Shown here in pieces: positions 1-10,736 of a stretch of 64,000 bases of DNA. How positions within the stretch are numbered: position 1 is the first letter of the stretch; every line of letters begins with the position of its first letter. Source of the DNA: Ciona intestinalis. Its lineage: Eukaryota; Chordata; Ascidiacea; Phlebobranchia; Cionidae. A model generated the notes under the pieces. The model did not search any database, had not been told where the DNA came from, and saw only the letters and a list, made by a program, of their open reading frames with translations. Both the position numbers and the translations under genes were made by a program. Location: NCBI RefSeq assembly GCF_000224145.3, contig NC_020170.2, positions 2,988,528-3,052,527 of the forward strand, given 5' to 3'.

Positions 1-114
1 TTGATGTAGAGTATAATACTACCTCAAGATGTTTGAAAGCCACTTCAGCGGATATATTATACAAGCGTTCTGTTTATGCTTAAGCAAAAAGTCTTACAAG
101 TGGATTTTGTCAGT

Positions 115-305
115 TTTTTGGTTCACTTTTTTGTTTAAACCAGTAAAATTAACACATGTTAATTTTATCCTACAATTTTGTCGTATTTTTGGTTCTTTTT
201 TTTGTTTAAATAAATAAATTTAACACATGTCAATCTCATTTTACAACTGGAATTTCTAAGTTCTTGGTTTATTTTTTTGTTTAAATCAATAAAATAACAC
301 ATGTC
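115..305. repeat. Three-copy tandem repeat of about 72 bp
   Basis: The block TTTTTTGTTTAAA..AATAAAAT..AACACATGT recurs about every 72 bases, ending near 160, 231 and 304. Copies differ by several substitutions. It lies upstream of the first visible CEP41 exon, presumably in an intron. Confidence 0.7.
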
Positions 306-577
306 GGTGAAAGCCCCACCTGCCTCCGAAGTGCTTCGGGTAAATTGGCCGAAACTAGCATCTGGTAATCATTGTTCAAACATTATTGATTTATCGCTAG
401 ATTTGATTTCATTTTGATTTCATACCTCAATACACATGTAAACATTTCGTCAATTTCGTTTTGTGTGAATTGGGGTAGGTAAAATATATTTAAGCGTGCG
501 ATAAAAATCTGTATATTTGACATTCACGGGTACGTTTGTCTATCAAATATACCATGTTAAATAAGTAATATACATAT
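306..577. other. Non-coding stretch, probable CEP41 intron
   Basis: AT-rich sequence without a supportable exon, RNA gene or repeat that I can recognise. The missing CEP41 N-terminal coding sequence was looked for here and not found. Confidence 0.5.
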
Positions 578-767
578 AGTAGGGTGGGGGAAGATGAGAC
601 ATCTTTTACGCATAAAATCTAAATATCCTGATCGTGTTTAAACAATTAACACGATCTATGGAAGTTGTGAGAATATGTTTTTTAAATTACTTAGAATGTT
701 CCTTGTTTACTACCAAATGGGTCAGGAAAACAGATTGAGAAGATGTCCCATCTCCCCCCACCCTACT
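578..767 (+). mobile_element. MITE subfamily A
   Basis: Full-length copy with inverted ends AGTAGGGTGGGGGAAGATG and its complement CATCTCCCCCCACCCTACT. The body reads TCCTGATCGTGTTTAAACAA in this orientation. It lies 81 bases upstream of a CEP41 exon. Confidence 0.93.
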
Positions 768-848
768 ATTTGTAAAATTGTGTACACATTTTGATCTATA
801 TATGATACAGATGAGACCACATGGTTATATAAAACTTCCATTCCTCAG

Positions 849-3800
849 GTTTGAGGATGAAAAATAATGAAATCTTCCGAAGAATGAAAGCGACGACTCT
901 TGCTCAACTTGTAAGTTTCTACTATGATGTCATAATTATTGTTTTTTTCATTAAACACAACTATAATTACAGTAAAAGTGCAGGTACCAGGTATAACAGT
1001 TTGGACTTATAGAATATGATACATATATATCCGCCATATTGTTACAGTAGAAGTCTAGTAGATTTTGGACATGGAGCATATCATATATATACATCACACA
1101 TAAAATGGTTTGTTAGAGTATTTAAAAGCACATAACTTATTCTGCACACTGCACTCATGTTTTTACAGCTACATTATTTACCTAAGTAAACTAATCTCCT
1201 TACAACACACATAAGGTACATCACGCATGATATAATTTTTCACAATCCCAACCTTTCATCACAACAATTGAAAATTTTAAACAAAGGCAAATCTGTTTTG
1301 GTTTGCGTGGCTCGCGCATTGTTTAAACCCCATATGAAATCGAAACCAACTACTTTCAGATTAACTTTACTTTCGAAGGTTTAATGTCGTCAAACGATTT
1401 ATGTACATAGCGTAACCATCACGTCCCACCCTTGTACCATGCTCTTTGTTTACTTGACATAATCTTAATAAATATTAGCTATGTGTATTTAATGAGGTAG
1501 ATCAGTGGGTTTTATTCACATTTACTAATACACACAGTTTTTTTAATAACTCAACTTTCGAGTATTTGCAATAATTTATGGTGATTAAAATTTACTTGTT
1601 CAATATGAAAAAAAAAACGGCAAAAAAAAAAAAAATTGAAAACAGCATCTTGTGCTAGTAACTACTTGAAATAAAATTAGGTATATACAGTTTTTAAATA
1701 ACTCTACTCAAGTATTTGCCATAATTTAGGGTGAATAAAATTAACTAGTTCAGTACAAAATAATGGCAAAAAAAATCTTGTGCTATTATACTGGAAATAA
1801 AAAAAACATGAATGACATTGGTATATAAGCATTGCGTACCATTATTATTCATTACCACTTAACAGTGCCGTGATCCATTCCATACTCTACATAAGCTGTG
1901 TTCAAACGTATTATCTTATGTGTAAACACGGACAGCAGGTCTGTGTCCTTCACAAGCTTAGAAACGACAGTCGTTGTAATTCATCCTGTACCACTTACGA
2001 ACCTCTCAAAGTTTAAAGTACTTGCGCAGCTGGTAGACAGAATAAACCACCACTGCCCACTTACTATTGTCCACTAACCCATAATTGACATACCGTTATC
2101 GAAAAAATGTTAAGTTAGTTAAACATTTGAATAGAATGTTGCTTATAATTGTAGCAATCTATGTATAATTAATGCACAGTAAAAATGTGTATGATGTTAC
2201 ATTTTAATTTTCGGTATAAAAATATTTTTCTGTTTGAGATATGGTTACAATATTCACTTTCATGATGCTCATGTTATATATAGTAGGGTGGGGGAAGATG
2301 GGACACCTTTTCATCCTATTTTCTTGTCACATTTGGTAGTAAGCAAAAAACATTAGTAAACAAAAAACACACGATAATATATGCTAAAGGTGTCCCATCT
2401 TCCCTAATCCTACTATAGCTATTTAACAGAAATAACATTTTCCAATCTTAAACCTTTGTTGACCAAATTCTAAGCATAAAATTATTTTACCCATCAAAAA
2501 TATTTGCAAATTAAAAAAATATTCCTTTAATAAAATATTATCGAATATTGGTCTGCATATTATATATTTTTTCCTATTTAATAAAGTTACTCATTTGTGA
2601 TAATCAATTATTCATTTTATTATACTAGGTTCTACAAGTTGCTAATGTATCAATGCAAGAAGAAGACTCTTCAATATCGGATCTAGGTTAGTTTTTTTAC
2701 ATGTATTATTATGTCTAATATTTTAATTAAATGTTTTTTATTCTTTTATTTGTTTTTGAGTAAAATTCGGGGGATTATATACAGTTAGTTTTGATATTAT
2801 TTTGTTTTAGTTTATTTCAAACGAACTTAAAATTTAAATTAAACACCAATTTACCTCAACGTATATATATATATATATATATATATTTCATATTTTTTAT
2901 AATATAAAGAAATGTAATGTTTTTATATTTTTATTCACAGCATCTGCTCGTTCAGGCGTATCATCGGTCACCCTTAACGGAGGTGACAACACAGATCGAC
3001 GACGATCGTCAAGCAGTAATAACTCCGGACTTAATGGTTTCCATGATGATGATGACGATAAAGTCAACTCCCCTCGATCTTCTCTACAAAGGTGATTCCC
3101 AAAAATATTCTCTTTTTTTCTTACTTTTTTGTTACAGATGTAATTTTCTACAAATTTTTAAAATATTAAAAAGATCTTCAAACCTGTACAAACATAGGCA
3201 CCTAACTTTAAGAAAACGAGGGTGCTTTTGGAAAGCGTGTTACTATGTGAACACAGACTGTTCACATTGGGTATTTTGTAAAATACTTGTTATTTGATAA
3301 ACACTGGAAATTCTAAGAAATGTATCAAGCTTGTAATAATTAAGACAAAACAAATGTACAAGAGTCTAAACTTAGATTAGTATGCTAGGTGTATTCTTCC
3401 ACCTGATTCACACATGTAACAATTGTCACTGCATGAAATAAAAGGTATTTCGATATGTTGTTCAGTTGATAAACTAAACATTTATTTTGTATTCTGTGAT
3501 TTTGTCCACAGAACCATATAATACATGTTCTAAAACTTTTCATTACTGTCAATTCAAGTGTATAACCTCATAATAACCAGTGTTACATCACAAACATATA
3601 ATCATTGTTTGACAGCCTTATGTAACTATGGCCTTCTTCTTAACACTGGAGTGTAGTATGTAATATACTTCATACTTGAACTCCTAATAAAATATGCAAA
3701 ATTTAATGTCCCAATATAGCATAGGTTGACATTGATAACTCTCTTGTTGTGGTTTAATAAGTCTGTCTATTTACACCAATATTGGTGCACTCAACTTCGC

Positions 3801-6800
3801 AACAGTGTGAATTTAAAATTTCACACTAATAAACTATTAAATTAGGAAGTTTGATAATAAAAACCGGCATAAAAACTACAATTTTTGGTAAAAACTACAA
3901 TTTTTGGTAAAAAATGAATCGCTTGAATTTTTTTTCTTATTGGTATCATTGCATTATTAAATCTATGTCTAAAAAAACATTTTAATTCTATATGGGTGAT
4001 GTGTGAGGTATTACAGCAAGGCACACTAAAAGACTTCAAGATTAAAGTCAAAGTTGGCCCACTACCTCAACAAAAAATGTAAAAAACAATCCCCCCAAAA
4101 ATGTAAAAAAATCCCGAAAAAAATGTAAAAATTTTCTCCTACAGTGTGATCCGAGGTGTTGGGGAAGTAGACATGATGGACAACAATAAACACAGTGACA
4201 ATGAACTTGCTGCTGCATTGGAGACCCCATACCCTGATTGTCCATACCTCTTACTTGATGTTCGTGACCAAGATGAGTATGCTGCATGCCATATTGTGGG
4301 AGGTGGGGGTCAATTTTTTTTTGCTTAAAAAATAATTTTATTTAGTAATGAGTATATGTTAGTAATGAATGAATGTCGCTTTTTTCTCATCACGATAAGT
4401 TCGCAGCGTGCCAATTGTGGGAGGTGGGGTGAAATTTGTGTTCATTCAATAATAATAACTTTATTTGTCTGTACGATTACAGTAGCAAAGATTTAGAAAT
4501 ATTTTAAACTAAAAGAAACGATATAGTGTTTGTGTTTTAACAACTGTTGTTTTTTGTTCTTTCAGTTGAAAATATATTTACGTTTAATTGGTGTTGAATC
4601 TCGCTTACTTTTTATCACGTAGTGGGGTAACTGAAGAATAATTTAGTAACATGTTTTATACACTTCGTGACCGCTCACAAGTTCTCACCTATGTATCTTT
4701 GTAATTAAACAACTTTTATTAATTTTTATTTCCGTATATATTTTTTCTATATGGCAGACAATATAAAAAACAATTCACTTTGGTTATTGTAAAAAGATTC
4801 AATTCACAATTTACCTGCCGTAATGATAAGGACAGGGTAGCGGCATTAAGCTCACTTGGTGTCTGTAATTACTTTATTATCACTTTCCTAATGCATAGCC
4901 AATATACCAATGAAATGCTTTATACTTTCTCTATTTTCCAGCAAAAAGTTACCCAATTGCAATGCTGTCACGGACAATGAACAACTTCACTCGAGAAATT
5001 CTTGAATTTGTATCCTTTAAATCTGCTAATTATTTTTTTATATATGTATCTACATATATATAAAAAATGTCTACCTATCTAAGCTATGACAGTTTCAAGT
5101 CAAACATGTTACCTACTCCTAATAAATTTTTCTTTTTTTTTTCTAAAAACAAACAATGTATATAGATATATGTATATATATATATTACATTTTTATTAAT
5201 AAAAGTTTTTTTTTAAAACAAAATTATATATAATATGTTTAAAACAATAACAGTTTAATTTTCCTTAACAAATCAATTAAAAAGAAAAATTGTCCCGGCC
5301 GAATTATCATAATCTATGATGAAGATGAAAGAATTGGAACGGTAGCAGCAAGTACGATGGTGGAACGTGGTTTTGATAATATGTTTCTACTTTCTGGAGG
5401 TAAATATGTGATTAATGATGGAATAGTATTAAAAAAAATTGAAAATTTGACTGTATTTGGTTTATTTAGAAGTTGGTAAAAATACAATTGTGAAACTGTA
5501 TGTGTAAAACTTTAAAATCTAATTTTTGTGTTTGAGAAATGAAGTACTAGCATCTTTATGCCACTTATGTGTATAAGCTGGAACCATTACTGTCATACAT
5601 ATCTATTTGGTATACATAATAGGTAATTGTTCTTCAACGCTTAGAGAACACATTTCGCTGCACCTGTTTGATGCGCATCATAGGTTTAAATATTTTTGCA
5701 CCGCATATACCAATTTTTCTTTGTTCCACAACACACCAGTATTCCATGAACAGTTGGAAAAGGCCTCTTATAGGTCACTAACCTTTTTCATTTAAAAAAG
5801 AAAATAACACTGCCTTTCTAATTGTATATTAGACTGTTAATGCCATTTTAGGTGAATTATATATCTCACATAATAATGAATGAATGTCACTTACTTTATT
5901 CTCGCATGGCTGGAAAACGATAGTCATTATAACATAAGTGTTCTGTTTCATACACCTCATGCCAGCTTTTAAGTTACCATGTATGTGACTATGTGGGTGA
6001 TTATTTTTTTAAGGGCACCAACCAATTTGCCACGGCGCTGGTAAATACAATTCGTTCGACTTCTTGTCTGTAACGTACTTCATAGCACCTGATCCTAACA
6101 CTACATTTATTTTTTCCAGGTTTAAAAATTCTCGCTCAGAAGATTCCAGAAGGTATCGTAACAGGGACTTACCCTCTCAGTTGCAGAGTACCTGGCAGAA
6201 GATCAGGGGGCAATCAGGTATACAACGGGCCCCCGGCTAACCCTAAAAAATGTCGTTTTTCCGCTGATGACCTTGACAGAATCAACCACTACCTGGAAGA
6301 GAGTCTTGTACCTCAAGACACTGGAAGTAAGTTTTTTGGGGGGGTATCATAGTAAATATTTCTAGTACATTCATAATTAATACTTGGGTGAAAAAGAAGT
6401 TGGTGTTCAAGTTTCATCAGCGTAGTAGCATTTATATAAGTTTTGTTTAATAACTTGTCTATGCTAATTCGATTGGATATTATTTTTTTGCAAAATGGTT
6501 CGTTTGTAACTGAACTGACTTAGTGACTTTCAAAACTTGCATTTTGTCCAAATTAAATCAAAATCCCCCCAAAATAATCACCCACAAAGTAACATACTTT
6601 TAAGTAAATCGTAAGCTGGCACGAGGTGTTTAAAACAAAACACCCGTGTTTACAGCCCTTTTCCGACCACGTGGGATAAAGTAAGTTACATTCATTTATT
6701 CATGTTTTATTATTACAGGTCGTTTAAGCCGTTTGACCAACACATCTCGGCGTAGCAATGTGTCAAGCAAAGCAAGTACCATGACCAATGCATCCTCTGT

Positions 6801-6825
6801 TAGCAACCGTCGAGCTTGGAGATGA
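849..6825 (+). CDS. CEP41: CEP41 (centrosomal protein 41), 5'-partial, 8 exons visible
   Basis: CEP41 is a centrosome and basal-body protein needed for tubulin glutamylation in cilia (family knowledge). Exons with matching phases are 849-910, 2629-2686, 2941-3091, 4145-4302, 4942-5009, 5285-5399, 6120-6326 and 6719-6825, giving about 308 codons and stop TGA at 6823. The start of the visible part (IFRRMKATTLAQL) matches the conserved N-terminal block; LQSVIRGVGEVD leads into a rhodanese fold with LLLDVRDQDEY, SYPIAMLSRTMN, IIIIYDEDER and GFDNMFLLSGGLKILAQ. The usual rhodanese catalytic Cys is absent (YDEDER stands in the loop), as in other CEP41 proteins, so it is probably not an enzyme. Exon 3 holds an Asp run and Ser-rich linker; the C-terminus is basic and Ser-rich, ending NRRAWR. 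The first 60 or so residues must lie left of the window. MITEs sit before the first visible exon and in its following intron; SINE fragments flank the last exon. Confidence 0.93.
2282..2414 (-). mobile_element. MITE subfamily A, internally deleted
   Basis: Both inverted ends are present but the middle is shortened to about 133 bases. It lies in the CEP41 intron before exon 2629-2686. Confidence 0.88.
2861..2886. repeat. TA microsatellite
   Basis: About thirteen TA dinucleotides in a row in a CEP41 intron, 55 bases upstream of the acceptor at 2940. Confidence 0.9.
3866..3912. repeat. Short direct duplication
   Basis: The 19-base unit AAAAACTACAATTTTTGGT occurs twice in tandem in a CEP41 intron. 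Confidence 0.8.
5874..6012 (-). mobile_element. tRNA-derived SINE, 3' part
   Basis: Complement of the SINE tail: GAATGTCACTTACTTTATTC, then ACGATAGTCATTATAACA, TACACCTCATGCCAGC and a GTGGGTGATTATTTTTTT stretch. It lies in a CEP41 intron. Confidence 0.82.
6561..6701 (+). mobile_element. tRNA-derived SINE, 3' part
   Basis: Reads AATAATCACCCACAAAGTAA, CTGGCACGAGGTGT, ACACCCGTG and the terminal GATAAAGTAAGTTACATTC. It ends 17 bases before the acceptor of the last CEP41 exon. Confidence 0.85.
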
Positions 6826-7605
6826 TTTTTATCGTGGCATTTGTTGCTTTACTCGCTCGGTTTTCTGATTTAAAATTTCGGATAAAGTTTAACTTCAATA
6901 TTTATGTATGGAAGAGGTTTATTCTGTATGTGACAAAACGCTAGTGATTTTGCGGCATTTTTTTGGTATTTTAAAATGGTTAGTACTAATTTACAGTTTA
7001 ATGTACTTGTTTGAAAATTGTTTAATTTAAAATTTCTGACTGTGTTTTTACGTACATGCCCCAACAGTGCCTCTAACTGGAGTTCAACACTCTTTTTTTT
7101 TTATTTGTTGTACAAAAAAAATTCCAAGAATGTTTGTTTTTTTCGCAGTTTTTTTGTCGATTTTTGTGATGTCTTTTCTCACTTGTGTAAAGATAGAAAG
7201 TTTATATTTATATGCTATTTTGTTGTTCTGTGAGCATAAAAATTTCAATGTAGTTTGTACGGCGTCACTTTAAATACAAGAGATTGTTAATGAAAAGATT
7301 ATGAGTTTTTTGGGATCCGTTTATATCACAGCACCCAATTCAAAAAAAAACAAATATAATCAAAAGCAAAACCTTTCAACTAATAAGGTGAGATTTTCTT
7401 ATGTAAAACTTTACAATAAAAAAAAGAACTTGTTACAGCTAAATAGGTTGCACTACAACAAACACACAAGACATACTTTACTAATTAGTCAGTAGAAAGA
7501 AACAATGAAAAAGAGAAAATTTAAGTGAGTCGGCCCATTACCACAACAGACATACTTTACTTTAGTCAGTAGAAAATGAACAATGAAAAAGACAAAATTA
7601 ACTTT
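6826..7605. other. Convergent intergenic region, CEP41 and RRP36 3' ends
   Basis: AT-rich sequence between the two stops, holding both 3'UTRs. The frames at 7018-7495 have no family resemblance and simple composition. A short near-duplicate (ACATACTTTACT..AGTCAGTAGAAA) occurs near 7471 and 7550. Confidence 0.6.
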
Positions 7606-8475
7606 CTAATTTCCAATTACTCTTCGTGTATATGGCATAACTTTACTTTCTCTAGATTTTTGTCTCTTTTCTTTCCTAATTTCGCTTTTATTTGATGCGG
7701 CACCGTCTTTGTTTCTTAACTCTGCTACCATTTTATTTTTTGTAGAGTTCTTTAGGTAATAAGGCCTTTTAATGCCTTGTTTAACTTTTTTCATTTCCTC
7801 TTTTTTCCATTTTCTCTCCTCTTCTCTCTTTTCCATTCTTTGTTTCTTAGCTATTTCTTGTTGCTCCATGCGAGACAACAAATACTTCAGTTGTTGTTGA
7901 TCTTTCGTACCTCTTTTCGTCTTTTTCACTTGTTTTTTTAAATTTAACTTTTCCCTTTGTTTAATATTGTCCAAAAACTGATAGCGATTATTAAATAATT
8001 CTTCATTATATTCACTTCCACACAAATCATCAAACCGAGGATCTCTTGTGGCTGTTGCTGATTTTGGAACAACGACCACTTGTCTCATTTTCGGGACTTT
8101 GATTTTGGAAGAGATTTCTTGCGGCCGATTTTTGTTTTCTCGTTTAAAAGTTTGTTGCTTATTAGCATCACCTTTAAAAGATTTTGACAACATTTCGTTC
8201 TTGACTTTTTTAGCTCCAATTTGATCACAAATTTTGACCATGTCTTGAAGAGAAGCATTTTTATGTTTGGCTAAATTCTGCCAAATTTGGGGAGAATCGT
8301 CTGTTGTTTCATTAACAGGTTCTTCATTCTCAGATGGATCACTAGATTCGCTGTCCGTGTCTGTTGTGTCCTTATCGCTTTCTTCATCACTCATTTCATT
8401 ATCATCATTATCTAGATTTATGTTTCTGGTGTGTAATTCGTTATCTGATTCTAACTGATCGTCAGATTCTGACAT
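7606..8475 (-). CDS. RRP36: RRP36-type rRNA-processing protein, single coding exon
   Basis: RRP36 is a nucleolar SSU-processome factor for early cleavage of pre-rRNA (family knowledge). The uninterrupted 289-codon frame has an acidic Ser/Asp/Glu-rich head (about residues 1-60), a basic linker, then the family signature RDPRFDDLCG (about 144-153) followed by FNNRYQFLDNI and a very basic helical tail rich in KK, EER and RKEKRQKS. The order and spacing match the RRP36 family; human RRP36 is somewhat shorter (about 259 aa). The start is the first ATG of the frame, and the acidic head begins at once. The gene converges with CEP41, with about 780 bases between the two stops. No intron is needed. 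The Lys/Arg-rich tail suggests nucleolar targeting. Identification is strong; expression cannot be judged. Confidence 0.93.
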   Translation of the reverse strand: MSESDDQLESDNELHTRNINLDNDDNEMSDEESDKDTTDTDSESSDPSENEEPVNETTDDSPQIWQNLAKHKNASLQDMVKICDQIGAKKVKNEMLSKSFKGDANKQQTFKRENKNRPQEISSKIKVPKMRQVVVVPKSATATRDPRFDDLCGSEYNEELFNNRYQFLDNIKQREKLNLKKQVKKTKRGTKDQQQLKYLLSRMEQQEIAKKQRMEKREEERKWKKEEMKKVKQGIKRPYYLKNSTKNKMVAELRNKDGAASNKSEIRKEKRQKSRESKVMPYTRRVIGN

Positions 8476-8520
8476 GTTTACCTAAAAAAACGTCACTTTG
8501 CTGCTGAAGAGAAAGAATAT

Positions 8521-8589
8521 ATATAAACTTATTTATTCTTTCGTGGCGGTATAACGTCGCAAACGTCGGTAACGACAGTCGTTATAATA
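8521..8589 (-). mobile_element. SINE end fragment split by the composite transposon
   Basis: CTTATTTATTCTTTCGTGGC and AACGACAGTCGTTATAA match the complement of the SINE tail. The transposon at 8590 interrupts it within the CGTTATAA motif. Confidence 0.65.
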
Positions 8590-8819
8590 ACATGGGACTA
8601 TACAAAGAAGACGGAAAAATTTTTCCGCTAGAGGCGGTAATTATTTAAATTAAAAAATACGAAAAAACGAACAAAACAGCACTACAAAGTGTTAATAAGT
8701 GTAAAACAAATTAATTAAATAATAAAAATACCTTTCTAAATACATAAAACACTAGTAAGAACATATTTCCCACATTAGGTCGGCTATATACGCTCTTTCG
8801 TTGTATTTACTGTCGTCCA

Positions 8820-8896
8820 GTCTGTGGTGTAGCGGTTTGCGTGCGGTCGTAAACTCTCTTTGTTTCATTTTTACCAGGTTCGAGTCCCGCACAGTG
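8820..8896 (+). pseudogene. tRNA-derived sequence (degenerate tRNA)
   Basis: A box-A-like TGGTGTAGCGGTT and an exact box B GGTTCGAGTCC are present at tRNA-like spacing, and the outer CTGTG and CACAG could pair as an acceptor stem. The T-stem does not pair properly and no clear anticodon arm forms, so it is probably a tRNA-derived pseudogene or SINE head inside the composite transposon. Confidence 0.6.
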
Positions 8897-8940
8897 GAAT
8901 ACTTTTTTATATTTTTTTTCAAGTTTTTTTTGTTTGACGA

Positions 8941-9019
8941 GTTTGGGGTTAGGGGTTAGTGTTAAGGGTTAGTGTTAAGGGTTAGGGTTTAGGGGTTAGG
9001 GGTTAGTGTTAGGGGTTTA
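8941..9019 (+). repeat. Degenerate telomere-like array
   Basis: About eleven units alternating GGGTTAG, GGGGTTA and GTGTTAG variants of TTAGGG. It lies inside the composite transposon, so it moved with the element rather than marking an ancient chromosome end. Confidence 0.8.
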
Positions 9020-9140
9020 TATCTTATGTGTATAAACCGTGAAACTAACTGCTCCCCATAAAATAGAGAAACGAATTTGTCATCGCCTCCTAGCGGAAAA
9101 ATTTTTCCGTCTTCTCTGTATAGCTCCATGTGTTATAATA

Positions 9141-10006
9141 AGTAATCAACTATAGTACAATGACTACTCGGACTATTAGCCGATTACAAAAAAGTTAATA
9201 CAAGACTCACAAACGTTGTTTAGACTTAACATAATTGTTATCTTAGACAGAAAATCAGTAAAAATCATAAATCTTAGGCAAAAAATGCTTTAGTGCATAT
9301 ACACAATACACATGGGACAATTGGGTAAAAGTAGGCGCCCGACTGGATCGCATGGAAAATATTACAGCCCGATAGTGCCCCGCGTGCCCAATAATGGCGT
9401 TTGGTTGACGTAAGTAAGTAATGCGAAACAGGCCCATGATGTATATATCTTACCTGGTAGCATATGTTTCTGACACAAATGTATCACTAAAACAATAACG
9501 TATTAAACGTCTTAAAGGTTTTACTGTGGCAAAATCTCTCACCTAAACATATCTATGATCATAGTACAACATATCATAGTACACTAACATCTTAACTGTC
9601 TCACTTGAAGTTATTGGGACAAAATGTCTTACGGGAAAAACATACTTTTTGGACAACACTTTTTACAACGTTTTAAAGGTCTCACTTGGACATAATGTGT
9701 TTCATACACTTGTTCGAGACATTCTAATTATCTCGGCTCGGACATTTTGTCATGTTTTGTGTTTTTTTTTATCCACCATACGTTTTTTTACGCTTAGGTT
9801 ATATTCACTTTATTCCAAATCGAAAATAAACATAAATGAAACATCGAGTGGTGCAATTAAGAAACATGCGGAAAGCTAAAATAATACAAACAACACAGCA
9901 ACGCAAGTACAAAGCTATGCAGTTGTAAAAATCATTATGTGGAAGTTAGAAACATCAGTTCTTTTTTTTATCAACGCATTTAAAAATATTTTCTGCAATT
10001 ATATAT
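9141..10006. other. Intergenic, no gene seen
   Basis: No coding segment with family resemblance. The phrase 'TCTCAC(C/T)TGGAC..AAAATGT' recurs loosely near 9535, 9600, 9680 and 9735, suggesting an old decayed tandem repeat. Confidence 0.5.
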
Positions 10007-10194
10007 AGTAGTGTGGGGGGACGCGACACCTTTAGCACATGGTATCTAAATATCCTGATCGTGTTTTAAATAATTAACAACGATCTATGGAAGTCATGAA
10101 GATGCGGTTTTATAAATTTTTGAATGTTCTTTGTTTACTACCAAAGGGACGAGAAAATAGAGTAAAAAGGTGTCCCGTCTTTCTCCACCGTACT
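10007..10194 (+). mobile_element. MITE subfamily A
   Basis: Ends AGTAGTGTGGGGGGACGCGA and TCTCCACCGTACT; typical body with CCTGATCGTGTTTT. Confidence 0.9.
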
Positions 10195-10736
10195 ATAATT
10201 TACATTCATTTAAACCATCAAAATCAGTAAACCGCACGTAAGTTTATTATACAACGTTTGTGACGCCAATACAAATTCTGCAGGTGGCTTTCGTGGCTTA
10301 AACCTGGAACTTAAATGGCAGAATTGTGAAAAAATAAGTGCTATAGAATAGGAAGAAACACACACAGGGGCGTAAAAGAGCACCATGAGAAACTGGCGCG
10401 GAAGAAATTTGTAATGAGGTTCGTTTTTTCGTATTCTTTGCACCATGTCTTAGAAGCAAGGACCCACGGTTTCTCTGTGTAACATTGTTTTTCATGTTAT
10501 AGGAAGCTCCATAAGGAAAAAAAATGGCACGCGCCAAAGAGCATTAGTGTAGAGAAGTCAGCTTTTAGATTCATTTAATCTTTCAATTAATTTGCCCGTT
10601 AGGGATTTGATAATAGCCAATAAGAGTTCTTATATCTTTGTAACTTTTCGTGTAAAATAAGCTGTTGACGTAATACAGACAGTAGCTGTGTCCTGTTCCC
10701 CGTTCATGTCTGAGATTTCAATCTTTCTTTGAAACT
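10195..10736. other. 3' flank of the PROSER2-like gene
   Basis: Probably 3'UTR and intergenic DNA. I see no second gene; the two overlapping frames near 10210-10537 lack any recognisable protein feature. Confidence 0.5.

Larger units (their letters stand above)
8590..9131. mobile_element. Composite non-autonomous DNA transposon with tRNA-like core
   Basis: The element has imperfect inverted ends of about 50 bases: the left reads ACATGGGACTATACAAAGAA, then GACGGAAAAATTTTTCCGCT; the right is its complement with a few changes. It is flanked by the 9-base direct duplication GTTATAATA (8581-8589 and 9132-9140). Inside are a tRNA-like segment and a TTAGGG-like array. No transposase frame is present. 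A 9-base duplication with long inverted ends suggests a Mutator-like element, but this is inference. It appears inserted into a SINE end (the CGTTATAA motif). Confidence 0.82.

Noticed and set aside
8820-8896. Functional tRNA gene
   Set aside because: Box A and B are present, but the T-stem and anticodon arm do not form a proper cloverleaf and the copy is inside a transposon.
8941-9019. Ancient chromosome-end fusion site
   Set aside because: The telomere-like array lies within a transposon with target duplication, so transposition explains it.
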